The notes: generated from the sequence alone by a model not told the origin. Numbered from the stretch's first letter, positions 49,486-59,002 are shown. The stretch: DNA of 64,000 bases from Flavobacterium endophyticum (GCF_003634455.1 NZ_RBLC01000003.1:186001-250000), one strand, 5' to 3'. Made by a program: numbers and translations.

Positions 49486-50043
49486 TTATTTTCCTTTTAC
49501 GATTACTGCATCCTCAATATGGTAGATCCAGTCTTCTACATCATTTTCATTTATCCTGAAGTTACCTTCTAAGGTAACATATTGATCCGTCTTCAATTTA
49601 GGAGTGCTACCTCTGAATTTAATTCCCATAATAGTTTCCGGTCCTGCCTGGCCGCAAAAAAAGCAGGCTGCAAAAACATTCTTGCTCAACGCATAAGTCG
49701 TATTATCTATCGGGACGATAAACCCAGACATTGCTATCCTTTTCTTGTTTTTTGCCTTTAGCGTAGAGTTTATTATCGGAAACATCACGCCGTCGGGATA
49801 TGTCTTGCTCGGTTTTTTTACAAACTTGATAGCTCCCAGCAATTTCCAATTCAAAGTATCAATTGCAACAAAAGATTTCGATTCAAATTTGGAAAAAGCC
49901 TTGATTTCTGGCAAAAAACTCGCCCTCTGCACAGCAGGAGAATTGGATTCTTTTATCGTTAGATTCTGTTTCTGCAAAAAAGTTGCGTCAGAAAAAATAA
50001 AAAAAACAAAAAGGGCTATACTAAAATAATAAGTCTTACGCAT
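49486..50043 (-). CDS. small periplasmic protein linked to an ABC transporter (DUF3299-like)
   Basis: The protein has 185 residues with a signal peptide (MRKTYYFSIALFVFFIFSDA). The conserved centre is IAMSGFIVPIDNTTYALSKN followed by AACFFCGQAGPETIMGIKF and a C-terminal OB-like strand pair. This resembles DUF3299, which is found beside FtsX-type permeases in gamma-proteobacterial zinc-linked loci. The CxxC could bind metal. Its start overlaps the permease stop by 8 bp. Confidence 0.6.
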   Translation of the reverse strand: MRKTYYFSIALFVFFIFSDATFLQKQNLTIKESNSPAVQRASFLPEIKAFSKFESKSFVAIDTLNWKLLGAIKFVKKPSKTYPDGVMFPIINSTLKAKNKKRIAMSGFIVPIDNTTYALSKNVFAACFFCGQAGPETIMGIKFRGSTPKLKTDQYVTLEGNFRINENDVEDWIYHIEDAVIVKGK

Positions 50044-51307
50044 TTGCTAAAGTTTTTGAAATATTCAATCGGTATGCTTTTACGGCAGGAATGGCTGCCG
50101 CCAATAGTCCTACAAAGATAGCAGCTAAGAACAGAATTCCCTCCTTCTCCCATACAAAAGCAAAAGGGTTAAAAGTCATCTTATATTCTTGGTCTGTTGA
50201 AGAGGATATGAGCAATAACGCAACTCTTCCAACAATAGTGCCGAAAATAAATCCGACAACACATAATAATATGCTCTCAAACAATACTAAATTCAGCAAC
50301 TGCAATCGACTGGCTCCGCTTACTCGTAACAGGGCAAATTCGTATTTGCGTTCTTTCAAGGTAGTATAGAGCGCTATAAAGATACTGATTCCAGAAATCA
50401 GCATGATGCCATAAGCCAAGTACTGCAAGGCCTGTAATCCTATTCCAAATAAGGAAAACAGTCTGTTGATTTCGATTGCTGGGGAAGCAGCCTGCATCTT
50501 CGTGTTTTGCGCTATCAATCTCGGCCAAGTCACAAATCCCATTTTATTCCTGAATTTTATCAATACCGCCGTTATTTCTTTTCCTTGCTCTGATGTTTCA
50601 GCTTGATGGTCATGATCGTGATGTTCGTGCTCATCACCTTCAAAATGAATATGTCCTTCTTCGCCATGTTCTGGATTTTCTTCCGCGTGTTCGTGGGCAT
50701 CATGCATCGCCCAGACGCTAGGAATGTTGCACAAAATAAGGTTGTCGATGACTTTTCCTGTTGGACCTGCAATACCGCTGACATGATAAGCGAATTCTTC
50801 ATGAACTTCTCCTTCTGCCGCATCGCCATGTGAACCGAAGAACTTATCCCCAACCTTTATGTTTAATTTTTTTGCGATTTCGCTTCCAATTACGACTTCA
50901 AAATCTTTCTGAAACAGCTTGCCTTCTAAAACAGTGGCTCCGTATTTTTCTAGATAGTCAGGTGTAGTACCGACAATCTTAAAACCCCTATAATTATCTC
51001 CAAAAGCCAAAGGGATGGCGCTTTTCACAAAGGGATGTTTCATCCACGTTTTAGCTTCATCATAGCTAATGTTGCCCGTCGGTGCATCCACCTGATATAC
51101 GGAAGAAAGTATTAATTGCAAAGGGCTTCCTTGAGCACCTAGTACCACATCAACACCGTCAATATTGCTTGAGAACTGTTTTTCAAATTGTTCCTGAAGC
51201 AAAATCAACAGAGAAATTATAGCAACACTGGCCGTCAGCAAGATGATGCTCAATATCGTATTTAAAGGTTTGAACCAGATATTTTTCCAAGCTAATTTGA
51301 CAATCAT
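50036..51307 (-). CDS. FtsX-like ABC transporter permease with a histidine-rich periplasmic loop
   Basis: The protein has 423 residues. Helix 1 (TILSIILLTASVAIISLLIL) is followed by a MacB-PCD-like periplasmic domain, and three C-terminal helices include the FtsX region FALLRVSGASRLQLLNLVLF. At about residues 197-235 the periplasmic domain carries a stretch with over a dozen His mixed with Asp and Glu (HEHHDHDHQ). Such loops usually bind Zn, Cu or Ni. It overlaps the ATPase gene by 4 bp. Confidence 0.85.
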   Translation of the reverse strand: MIVKLAWKNIWFKPLNTILSIILLTASVAIISLLILLQEQFEKQFSSNIDGVDVVLGAQGSPLQLILSSVYQVDAPTGNISYDEAKTWMKHPFVKSAIPLAFGDNYRGFKIVGTTPDYLEKYGATVLEGKLFQKDFEVVIGSEIAKKLNIKVGDKFFGSHGDAAEGEVHEEFAYHVSGIAGPTGKVIDNLILCNIPSVWAMHDAHEHAEENPEHGEEGHIHFEGDEHEHHDHDHQAETSEQGKEITAVLIKFRNKMGFVTWPRLIAQNTKMQAASPAIEINRLFSLFGIGLQALQYLAYGIMLISGISIFIALYTTLKERKYEFALLRVSGASRLQLLNLVLFESILLCVVGFIFGTIVGRVALLLISSSTDQEYKMTFNPFAFVWEKEGILFLAAIFVGLLAAAIPAVKAYRLNISKTLANA

Positions 51308-51945
51308 AACAATGTAATTTGATTAGAAAAACGATCTTTCAATCTCTGATCGTGAGTAACTATAATTAGTGCTGCTCCATATTCTTTCGACAACTTCGAA
51401 AGCAGATCGGCTACATTAAAAGCATTTTCATCATCTAAGCTTGATGTAGGCTCATCTGCCAAAAGCAGCTGCGGCTCATTTATCAAGGCTCTTGCAATAG
51501 AAACTCTTTGCTGTTGTCCGATACTCAAGCGCGATGTTAATTTGGTCATTTGGTCAGCCAAGCCTAATTCTGTCAAAAGCGATGTTGCTTTTTCTTCAGC
51601 TTTTTGTCCGGTTGCCAGCCAAGAAGAAAGAACCACATTTTCTAAAACAGAAAATGCTTCTACAAAATGTGGCTGCTGCAAGATCAGGCCTATATTCTTA
51701 CCTCTAAATTTATCTAGATTTTTATCCGAAAGGCTTTCAATATTTGTATCACCTATACGGATAGAGCCCGACTGGGCTTTGAGCAATCCTCCTAACAGAT
51801 GGAGCAATGTAGTCTTCCCTTTTCCAGAACCACCGGTAATCAAAAGTACCTGGCCGCTTTCCAAGGAAATATCGGGGAAATTAAAATTCACTTTCCCGCT
51901 ATAGGAAAAAGCGAGATTCTTGGTCTGGATCATAGATAAAGTCAT
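51304..51945 (-). CDS. LolD/MacB-type ABC transporter ATP-binding protein
   Basis: The protein has 213 residues from the ATG at 51945; ATG at 51933 (MIQTKNLAFSYSG) is a plausible alternative. Walker A ITGGSGKGKTTLLHLLGG, signature SRLSIGQQQRVSIARAL, Walker B LLLADEPTSSLDDEN and the switch His IIVTHDQRLKD are intact. It is the first gene of a tight operon with the His-rich permease and the DUF3299-like protein. Confidence 0.92.
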   Translation of the reverse strand: MTLSMIQTKNLAFSYSGKVNFNFPDISLESGQVLLITGGSGKGKTTLLHLLGGLLKAQSGSIRIGDTNIESLSDKNLDKFRGKNIGLILQQPHFVEAFSVLENVVLSSWLATGQKAEEKATSLLTELGLADQMTKLTSRLSIGQQQRVSIARALINEPQLLLADEPTSSLDDENAFNVADLLSKLSKEYGAALIIVTHDQRLKDRFSNQITLL

Positions 51946-52023
51946 TTCTGCAAGCGGAGTGCAAGATACTGAAATACTTTAAAAAAAATTGTTAACCAGA
52001 ACTTATAAAATACTCTCCGCTAA

Positions 52024-52686
52024 CTAAAAACTATTGGAAAAATGGGCATCATTAAGCAATCCATTTTCATTGGCAAAATTAATTAGCTCGAGAGAATTTT
52101 TAACATCAAACTTTTGGAGCAGGTTCCTTCTGTGAGTTTGTATGGTCAGAAAGCTCAAAAACAATTCTTCTGATATTTCTTGTGTAGATTTTCCTTTTAT
52201 CAATAGAGCCAATATTTCTTTTTCTCTTTTAGTCAGCCTAGGAATCGATTTTAAATCAGACAATTGTATCTTATCTAGCATAACCTGCACTTCTTTGCTA
52301 AAGACCATCTTCCCTTTCGCCGCTTCTTTTATGCAATGGATGTATTCTTCATTTTTTGCGGTTTTTAATAGATAGCCGGAAGCGCCTTGTTTAATCAATT
52401 GCAATACAATGCTTCTTTCAGACTGGCTACTGATTCCTAATATGATCATCTTAGGATATTTCTTCTTTAACTCAAAACAAATATCAATTCCATTATTATC
52501 GCCAAAAAAGATATCCAAGAGCAAGACATCTATTTTATCAATTTCTTCGAAACTATATAAATCCTCACTTTTGTTAAAACCGCCCAATAAATCAAATTCT
52601 TCATGATTCGAAAAAAGAGTAGACAATCCCTCAATAATTAAAGGATGATCATCTAAAATAGCAATACTCAGTTTTTTATTTTCCAT
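52024..52686 (-). CDS. NarL/FixJ-family response regulator with LuxR-type helix-turn-helix
   Basis: The protein has 220 residues. Receiver domain (1-120) with LDDHP, phospho-acceptor Asp in VLLLDIFFGDNNG and Lys in YLLKTAKNEE; LuxR-type HTH near 150-210 (LTKREKEILALLIKGKSTQE; FLTIQTHRRNLLQKF). It follows the kinase by 6 bp and is its likely partner. Targets are unknown. Confidence 0.95.
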   Translation of the reverse strand: MENKKLSIAILDDHPLIIEGLSTLFSNHEEFDLLGGFNKSEDLYSFEEIDKIDVLLLDIFFGDNNGIDICFELKKKYPKMIILGISSQSERSIVLQLIKQGASGYLLKTAKNEEYIHCIKEAAKGKMVFSKEVQVMLDKIQLSDLKSIPRLTKREKEILALLIKGKSTQEISEELFLSFLTIQTHRRNLLQKFDVKNSLELINFANENGLLNDAHFSNSF

Positions 52687-52692
52687 AATTTG

Positions 52693-54672
52693 TCAGACTT
52701 CAAGTTCTATATTATAGGAAGTGCCTTTGGAGTTACTTTCACAATCAAGGCTTCCTTTTAAAAGCTCTATTCTGCTTTTTATATTTTTTATTCCTAGCCC
52801 TAGGTTTTCTTCTATTCTTGAACTATCAAAACCAATTCCGTTATCTTCTATAGAAATAAAGAATCTATTCGCGTTTTGGCTGCAAGAAACTAAAATCTGG
52901 GTCGCTCTTGCATGTTTTAAGGCATTATTCAATAGTTCTTGAACAATCCTAAAAATAGTGGTCTGTGTGGTCAACGGCATCGAATTATCAATTTCATACG
53001 AATGAAATTCTATCGAAACACTATCCGATTTTAGAGTAAAGCACAAATCGCCAAGAGCTTTGTCTAAGCCTAATTTCAACAACGATTCTGGAACCAAATT
53101 ATACGAAATCTGTCGTAATTCTGATATCGAAGTTTCCAAAATAGCATTAATTTTAATCGCATCTGTATCCTTTTTGGCTTGCGTATTGGCAAATATAATT
53201 TTCAAGGCAGATAGCTTGCTGCCTATGCTATCATGCAAATCCCTAGCGACTCTTTTCCTTTCTGCTTCCTCTACATCGATCATGGTCTGCATAATCTCAA
53301 TCTCCTTTTCTCTTTTTAAATTATTTAGTTTCTGAAAATGATTTATCTCTTTTTGAGCCGTTATCTTTTTTTGGTTTTTTAAGTTTTTCCAAATAAAATA
53401 GGTAAATATCAAAACGCAGATAAGCGCAAAATACAATAGCAAATGAAACAGCGTGTTCTTCTTCTGATTTAATAAGGTAGCTTGTTTTTCAATAGTTAGC
53501 TTTTTTATCTTATTCTCATTTTCTAGTTTATTGTATTTAGCCTCAATGTCTGCAATTTTATCCGCTTCAAATGCTACACCCAAGCTATCTTTTAGTTGAA
53601 TATACTGCTCATTATACAGGTAAGCCTTTTCAAAATCATTTAATTTTCGATAAATTTTCGATAGCTCATACGAATAATAAGCCTTATCCTTAATATTCAT
53701 GTCGCTGTTTTTAAAAACATCCAATAGCAAATTTTTAGCACTTTCGAGTTTATTCTGAAGCATAAAAACCTCGTACTTCATAAGCTTGAATCGTTGTACT
53801 AAAGTAGAATTGGCATTACGTTCTGATAATTTGATGCCCTTGTCATAATCTGAAATCGCCAAGTCATAGTTTTTAATTTCTTGGTTCAAGCTTCCTTTAG
53901 CAAAATAATATTCGATGTATAGCGATTTTAGCGGATACGATTGTAATAAATTTTCAGCTTTTCCGAGATACTCAAAAGCTTCCTTTGTTTTTTTCTGAAC
54001 CGACAAAACCTCTACATTAAACAAATACAATTCGATCAAATCTTCGTTGTAGCGGCTTTTTTTATTCTTCCCCTGCTCCAAAGTCTTAATAGACAGGTCT
54101 AAATAATATTTCGTTTTGTCTATATCTTCATTATTATAAAAAACAACAGCAATTAGCTTATACAAATTAGACAGCTCTTGGCTATCCTTACTTTTTTCTG
54201 CAACAGGAATTGCCCGTTTTAATAAGACTTCTATTGTTTTTAAAGGCTCGTTTTCCCGCTGATACAGTAGCCCTATATTAAAAAGTATTTTAGACCTTAC
54301 TACATATATCTCTTTGCTATTGTATTTTTTTAAGACTTCGTCAGCTTTTTCAAACTTTGCCAAATTCCCTTTTTCCAAAGTAAGGAAAAGCGAATTATAA
54401 TAGTACGATACATCTTTTAAGTAGCTATTATTTTTTACTAATTCATTCCCTTTTTTTAAATAGGCAAGTCCTACTTCTTTTTTATCGACATTTTTAGTAT
54501 AAATATAAGCCAGCCTGTAGTTCATGATGCATCTCAAGCTATCCGATGTACTAGCAGCAATAGCATTTTTCAAGCTATCAATAGAAATCTCATAATCATT
54601 TAATGTACTGATTTTTTGAGCATGCCCCAGATACGCAGCAAACACCAAGAAAAAAAGATACAATCGCTTCAT
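52693..54672 (-). CDS. TPR-containing sensor histidine kinase (HisKA_3 type)
   Basis: The ATG at 54672 opens a signal peptide (MKRLYLFFLVFAAYLGHAQ) and leaves a promoter box 18 bp upstream; the longer frame to 54705 would bury that signal. The protein has 659 residues. Tetratricopeptide-like repeats fill residues 20-380, one helix lies near 410-430 (LLLYFALICVLIFTYFIW), HisKA_3 has ERKRVARDLHDSIGSKLSAL with the phospho-accepting His, and the ATPase domain has ELLNNALKHA and IEDNGIGFDSS. NarX/DesK-like kinases pair with LuxR-type regulators, as here. Confidence 0.93.
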   Translation of the reverse strand: MKRLYLFFLVFAAYLGHAQKISTLNDYEISIDSLKNAIAASTSDSLRCIMNYRLAYIYTKNVDKKEVGLAYLKKGNELVKNNSYLKDVSYYYNSLFLTLEKGNLAKFEKADEVLKKYNSKEIYVVRSKILFNIGLLYQRENEPLKTIEVLLKRAIPVAEKSKDSQELSNLYKLIAVVFYNNEDIDKTKYYLDLSIKTLEQGKNKKSRYNEDLIELYLFNVEVLSVQKKTKEAFEYLGKAENLLQSYPLKSLYIEYYFAKGSLNQEIKNYDLAISDYDKGIKLSERNANSTLVQRFKLMKYEVFMLQNKLESAKNLLLDVFKNSDMNIKDKAYYSYELSKIYRKLNDFEKAYLYNEQYIQLKDSLGVAFEADKIADIEAKYNKLENENKIKKLTIEKQATLLNQKKNTLFHLLLYFALICVLIFTYFIWKNLKNQKKITAQKEINHFQKLNNLKREKEIEIMQTMIDVEEAERKRVARDLHDSIGSKLSALKIIFANTQAKKDTDAIKINAILETSISELRQISYNLVPESLLKLGLDKALGDLCFTLKSDSVSIEFHSYEIDNSMPLTTQTTIFRIVQELLNNALKHARATQILVSCSQNANRFFISIEDNGIGFDSSRIEENLGLGIKNIKSRIELLKGSLDCESNSKGTSYNIELEV

Positions 54673-54689
54673 TTTGTTGAGATAAGCCA

Positions 54690-54697
54690 CAAATGTA
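54690..54697 (-). promoter_or_regulatory. -7 promoter element of the TPR kinase operon
   Basis: TACATTTG on the minus strand is an exact TAnnTTTG match, 18 bp before the ATG at 54672, and supports that start. Confidence 0.5.
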
Positions 54698-54797
54698 ATG
54701 ACCATTCTCTGGATTTTCAGTAAAAGACTAAAAATTACCTGATTTCAGGTATTCAATTATACCTTTTTATGATTAATTCGAATTTAAATGCCCTATC

Positions 54798-54805
54798 TAA
54801 ATTTG
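54798..54805 (+). promoter_or_regulatory. -7 promoter element of the 54845 gene
   Basis: TAAATTTG is an exact TAnnTTTG match about 40 bp before the ATG at 54845. Confidence 0.5.
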
Positions 54806-54844
54806 CACAACACCTTAAAAAACAAATCAATTAAAAAAAATTAA

Positions 54845-55342
54845 ATGAAAAGACTTATCAACTTATCTGTGCTTTTACTCACAATTTCTTCCTTTGCTCA
54901 GGCCCCACTCGAAAAAGGAAAAATTCAACTAAATGCCGGTTTCGGAACATCCAACTGGTCAACCCCAATTTATTTTGGTGCAGATTACATGATTTCAAAT
55001 CCGATTACCGTCGGACTGGAAGCTTCCTATCAGTCCTATACCACGTATGGAATCAAAAGTACCATTATAGGACTACAGGCCAATGGTAATTATCATTTTA
55101 ATGAACTACTAGAAATTTCAAACGAATGGGATGCGTATGCGGGTCTTAACCTAAACTATTACAACTGGAAATTCAAAGACTCAGATACCAATACCTATTT
55201 AGTAGATGACGAACCATTTGGTGTTGGAGTTCAAATTGGCGGAAGGTATTTCTTTAATGAAAAGTTTGCCGTAAACCTAGAACTCAGAAGTGGAAATGTG
55301 ACCACTGGAGGAAAAATTGGAATTACTTATTTATTAAATTAA
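54845..55342 (+). CDS. outer membrane beta-barrel protein
   Basis: The protein has 165 residues. A signal peptide (MKRLINLSVLLLTISSFAQ) is followed by alternating amphipathic strands (YFGADYMISNPITVGLEASY, YAGLNLNYYNWKF, VGVQIGGRYFFNEKFAVNLE) and a terminal strand TGGKIGITYLLN. It resembles small OmpA/OmpX-like barrels. Function is unknown. It lies 11 bp before a lipoprotein gene and probably shares its transcript. Confidence 0.8.
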   Translation: MKRLINLSVLLLTISSFAQAPLEKGKIQLNAGFGTSNWSTPIYFGADYMISNPITVGLEASYQSYTTYGIKSTIIGLQANGNYHFNELLEISNEWDAYAGLNLNYYNWKFKDSDTNTYLVDDEPFGVGVQIGGRYFFNEKFAVNLELRSGNVTTGGKIGITYLLN

Positions 55343-55353
55343 AAAATACAACT

Positions 55354-55764
55354 ATGAAAAAAAGACTAACAGCATTTTTTGCAATCCTATTAATTGCAAT
55401 AACCATTTCTTGTAGCAGTGACGATAGCAATGGCAATGGCGGCAATCCGTCGCCAAATAAAACGGCAAAATTTGAAATAACAGGCAACTTTACCGGCCAT
55501 ATATTTATCGTCTACAATAATAATGTAACCGGAAACACGACCGAAACGATTACTTCATTGCCATGGAGCAAAACTATCAATTACCAAGATAATGTTACAG
55601 GCATCGGAATCAGCGGTAATGCCGTATTACAAAATCCTGGCGTTGTAGGTCAAAACGTCAGTTTAAAAATATACCATAACAACAGCATCGTGCGCCAAAG
55701 CAACAAGATTGCAGATTCAAATGGTTCCTTTAGTTTTGAGACCTTGACTTTTATATTCCCTTAA
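55354..55764 (+). CDS. small surface lipoprotein of unknown function
   Basis: The protein has 136 residues. The signal ends in the lipobox ITISC, and the mature protein begins CSSDDSNGNGG; an S-D-D motif just after Cys is the known surface-export signal of Flavobacteriia. The rest (TAKFEITGNFTGHIFIVYNN) looks like a small beta sandwich. It follows the beta-barrel gene by 11 bp. Confidence 0.7.
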   Translation: MKKRLTAFFAILLIAITISCSSDDSNGNGGNPSPNKTAKFEITGNFTGHIFIVYNNNVTGNTTETITSLPWSKTINYQDNVTGIGISGNAVLQNPGVVGQNVSLKIYHNNSIVRQSNKIADSNGSFSFETLTFIFP

Positions 55765-55878
55765 AAGTTACTTTCAAAACGACATATAGGCATGAGGCAA
55801 TAGTACATAATCAAGTAAAAGAAAATATATTTATGGCAAAATAATTATCTGGTTAGCCCAATAGAAATCACAACCATT

Positions 55879-57063
55879 ATGAGACACAGCTTTAAGTATA
55901 TTTTCATTTCACTTTTTACTCTAAAAATTGCAGCTCAGGCTGATAAAGAAACATATCTGTTTTCAAAAGATATTGAAGCGAAAATTCAAAAAGATACCCT
56001 GCCATGGAGATATCAGATGGGAGCAACCGATTATTCAATCAGTGAATATTACACAAAAGCTCTAGAAACCTGGGATAAGAATGGAGGTACAATCAAAAAA
56101 ATAAGCAAAGAAGACAGCCTATACTTCAATTCATTCCAGAAAAAGAATGCAAAGGAATACATTATAAATCGCTCAAAAGACGAAAAAATCATCATTATCA
56201 ATGAAGCGCATCATAACAACAGGCACAGAGTTTTTACCGCTTCGCTTTTACAAGGCTTATACGATAATGGATATCGCTTTTTCGGTCTCGAAGCACTTGC
56301 AGACTCATTAATAAACGAACGAAAATTCCCAGTCATGGAAAGCGGCTTCTATGTAAAAGAACCACAAATGGCGAATTTATTAAAAGAAGCATTGAAAATC
56401 GGTTTTGTCTTATTTGAATATGAAGCAGCAAGCGGCAAGAATGGCAAAGAAAGAGAAATTGAAGAAGCAGAGAATATTGCGCAATTAATCAGAAAAAATC
56501 CAAATTCAAAATTTCTGATCCATTGTGGCTGGGATCATGTGATAGAAGGAACCCCGACCAACAAAAATTGGGAGAAAGCTATGGCTGGCCGATTAAAAGA
56601 AAAAACAAATATCGATCCTTTTACGATTGACCAAGTGACGTATACCGAAAAAGGCAATCCTAAGTTTACCAATCCTTATGTCTTGATGGCCAATCCTAAA
56701 GAATCGGTAGTCCTAGTTAACGGAAACGGAAAATTATTCAATGGCGGAGAAACAAATGACCAAACAGATTGCAGGATAATTCATCCCATCACCGAATATA
56801 TAAACGGCCGTCCCGATTGGTTGACAATAGACGGACAACGAAAAACACATACCGTTCCAAAATCTAAAATTACCCAATATCCTATTTTGGCTCTTGCCTA
56901 CAGAAAAAATGAAGTTGAGCAGAATGGAGTTCCGGCCGATATTATTGAAATCACAAATAAGCAAACTACAGCCGATTTCATTTTAGAAAAAGGCATGTAC
57001 AAAATCATCCTTAAGGATAAAAACTATAAAATCATCCAAGAATTTGATGCAAACGTAAAATAA
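55879..57063 (+). CDS. secreted protein with a ChaN/erythromycin-esterase-like motif
   Basis: The protein has 394 residues with a signal peptide (MRHSFKYIFISLFTLKIAAQ). IIIINEAHHNNRHRVF near residue 104-119, then FFGLEALADS and FLIHCGWDHVIEG near residue 210 form an E-x-H...R/H pattern like that of the Tiki/ChaN/EreA superfamily. Fold assignment is tentative and no substrate is implied. It is followed 35 bp later by another secreted protein. Confidence 0.5.
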   Translation: MRHSFKYIFISLFTLKIAAQADKETYLFSKDIEAKIQKDTLPWRYQMGATDYSISEYYTKALETWDKNGGTIKKISKEDSLYFNSFQKKNAKEYIINRSKDEKIIIINEAHHNNRHRVFTASLLQGLYDNGYRFFGLEALADSLINERKFPVMESGFYVKEPQMANLLKEALKIGFVLFEYEAASGKNGKEREIEEAENIAQLIRKNPNSKFLIHCGWDHVIEGTPTNKNWEKAMAGRLKEKTNIDPFTIDQVTYTEKGNPKFTNPYVLMANPKESVVLVNGNGKLFNGGETNDQTDCRIIHPITEYINGRPDWLTIDGQRKTHTVPKSKITQYPILALAYRKNEVEQNGVPADIIEITNKQTTADFILEKGMYKIILKDKNYKIIQEFDANVK

Positions 57064-57098
57064 TAACAAGGCCCTTTTGGGCTGGTAATATTAAAAAA

Positions 57099-57599
57099 AT
57101 GAAAAACTACAGTATCATAGTACTCCTACTACTAGCATTCACAAGCAGCAAGGCCCAGACAAAATTACCTGAATTTAATGACAAGCCGGCCTATTTCAAC
57201 ACCAGCACTAACGAATTAATCGAGCTTGAAAAATCGCAGTACAATACAATGGCCAAAGCCAAAGGATTATTTAGCGCAGAAGGAGGCTTCTATTTAAACG
57301 GAACCAAATCTTCCGTCAAGATTGCAAATAAAAACCCACTAAAATTTATAGTGAAGGTAAATCCAGGAACCGATCCAACCTCTGTTTTCGACTTAGTAAA
57401 ATTTGAAGTACGAAAAGACAAAAGAGTTTTGGTAACCACTAAAGCTAAAGTTACCAGTACCTCAACCTCCTACGAAAAGATTAGCTACACTCTAGAAAAA
57501 ATAAAAGACGGATATTATTACCTAGTAGCTAAAAATTTGGCTCCAGGAGAATACTTTTTTGGTTCCAATGACTTTATGTTTGCCTTTAGCTTAGAATAA
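57099..57599 (+). CDS. secreted protein of unknown function
   Basis: The protein has 166 residues. A signal peptide (MKNYSIIVLLLLAFTSSKAQ) is followed by a beta-rich body (FNDKPAYFNTSTNELIELEK, LKFIVKVNPGTDPTSVFDLV, YYYLVAKNLAPGEYFFGSND). I recognise no domain. It is likely co-transcribed with the upstream gene; a small GC hairpin (GCCC-TTTT-GGGC, 57068-57079) lies between them. Confidence 0.6.
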   Translation: MKNYSIIVLLLLAFTSSKAQTKLPEFNDKPAYFNTSTNELIELEKSQYNTMAKAKGLFSAEGGFYLNGTKSSVKIANKNPLKFIVKVNPGTDPTSVFDLVKFEVRKDKRVLVTTKAKVTSTSTSYEKISYTLEKIKDGYYYLVAKNLAPGEYFFGSNDFMFAFSLE

Positions 57600-57606
57600 A
57601 AATTTA

Positions 57607-58299
57607 TTATAAAATACCATCATCGCCAAAACTATAATACGAGTTTTCGGTAATTATAACATGATCCAAAACCCTGATATCCAAATTTTCGCCGGCAGTC
57701 TTTAATTTCTTAGTAATCTTCCTGTCGGCTTCGCTTGGATACAACACCCCAGAAGGATGATTGTGCGCCAAGATTATTGCCGTAGCATTCTGTTCAATAG
57801 CCACTTTAAAGACAAGACGGACATCAACGACCGTCCCTGTTATTCCTCCTTTACTTAACTGGTATTTGTGAAGTATTCCATTGGAATTATTCAAATAGAT
57901 AATCCAAAATTCTTCGTGCGGAAGCTCGCCTATTATGGGCTGCATTATTTCAAAAACAACCTTGCTAGAAGTTATTTTGATATTCTTGCCCGTATCTTCA
58001 GAACGGCGACGGCGTCCCAATTCCATTGCGGCAATTATGGTAATCGCCTTTGCTTCTCCAATTCCGTTAAAAGTTATCAATTGCTCTCTAGAAAGCTTTC
58101 CTAAAGCATTTAGGTTTTCAACGCTTGCTAATATGCGTTTGCTTAAGGCGACGGCACTTTCAGTAAAATTTCCAGAACCAATCAAGATGGCGATAAGTTC
58201 TGCATTGCTCAAGGCTTCTTTGCCTTTGTCTTTTAGTTTTTCACGAGGCTTGTCATCATCAGCCCAATTCTTGATAGAAGGAGGTCTATTGCTTTGCAT
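57607..58299 (-). CDS. radC: RadC family JAB-domain protein
   Basis: The ATG at 58299 gives MQSNRPPSIKNWADDDKPRE and 230 residues, matching the family; the longer frame (to 58380) only adds hydrophobic residues. The N-terminal helix-hairpin-helix part has LSREQLITFNGIGEAKAITI and the JAB/MPN domain has the metal motif AIILAHNHPSGVLYPSEADR. The biochemical role is unsettled despite the name. It converges on the 57099 gene with an 8-bp gap. Confidence 0.92.
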   Translation of the reverse strand: MQSNRPPSIKNWADDDKPREKLKDKGKEALSNAELIAILIGSGNFTESAVALSKRILASVENLNALGKLSREQLITFNGIGEAKAITIIAAMELGRRRRSEDTGKNIKITSSKVVFEIMQPIIGELPHEEFWIIYLNNSNGILHKYQLSKGGITGTVVDVRLVFKVAIEQNATAIILAHNHPSGVLYPSEADRKITKKLKTAGENLDIRVLDHVIITENSYYSFGDDGIL

Positions 58300-58426
58300 G
58301 GCGTTTAAATTAAAATAGAAGTATAAGATACAAATATAGTAGAAGAACAAATATCTTCCGCAATAATTCTCATCCAACACAAAATATTTCTCCTCTTTAA
58401 CGTTATAGCTATAAACAACTTAGTTC

Positions 58427-59002
58427 ATGAAGTATTTTTATCCACTGGCACTCCTCCTATTCTGTTCCATTACTGTCGAAAAGACTTTTTCCGAAAGACT
58501 TTCCGATGCAGCAATTACGCTAACAAAAGATAAAGTTACCTACGACTCAAGCTATTTTTCTATAAAATATCCTAACGGAGATGTTCCAAAAGACAAAGGC
58601 GTATGTACTGATGTTGTCATACGAGCCTACAGAAAATTAGGAATCGACCTGCAGAAAGAAGTACATGAAGACATGAAGCAGAACTTCTCAAAATATCCTA
58701 AAAACTGGGGATTAAAAAACACAGATACCAATATCGACCACCGCAGGGTTCCAAACCTTCAAGTCTTTTTTACTCGTTTTGGCAAAAGCCTAAAAGTGAC
58801 AGATGCAGCTGCCGATTACAAAACAGGCGATCTAGTAACGTGGATGATTGGCGAAAGAATGCCTCATATCGGAATCGTGACAAACAGAAAAACATCCGAT
58901 GGAAAACGCAACCTCATTGTCCATAATGTAGGAGCTGGACAAGTTTTAGAAGACTGTCTTTTCAAGTATAAAATAACCGGGCATTATCAATTCAAAAAAT
59001 AA
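58427..59002 (+). CDS. DUF1287 family secreted protein
   Basis: The protein has 191 residues. A short hydrophobic N-terminus is followed by the domain: DKGVCTDVVIRAYRKLGIDL with a Cys, DTNIDHRRVPNLQVFFTRFG, GDLVTWMIGERMPHIGIVTN and LIVHNVGAGQVLEDCLFKYK. The Cys and His positions suggest an NlpC/P60-like fold, possibly a cell-wall amidase; this is inference. It faces away from radC. Confidence 0.8.
   Translation: MKYFYPLALLLFCSITVEKTFSERLSDAAITLTKDKVTYDSSYFSIKYPNGDVPKDKGVCTDVVIRAYRKLGIDLQKEVHEDMKQNFSKYPKNWGLKNTDTNIDHRRVPNLQVFFTRFGKSLKVTDAAADYKTGDLVTWMIGERMPHIGIVTNRKTSDGKRNLIVHNVGAGQVLEDCLFKYKITGHYQFKK

Noticed and set aside
57068..57079. GCCC-TTTT-GGGC hairpin between the two secreted-protein genes as a terminator.
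   Set aside because: The stem is only four to five bp and is not followed by a U-run, so termination is doubtful.
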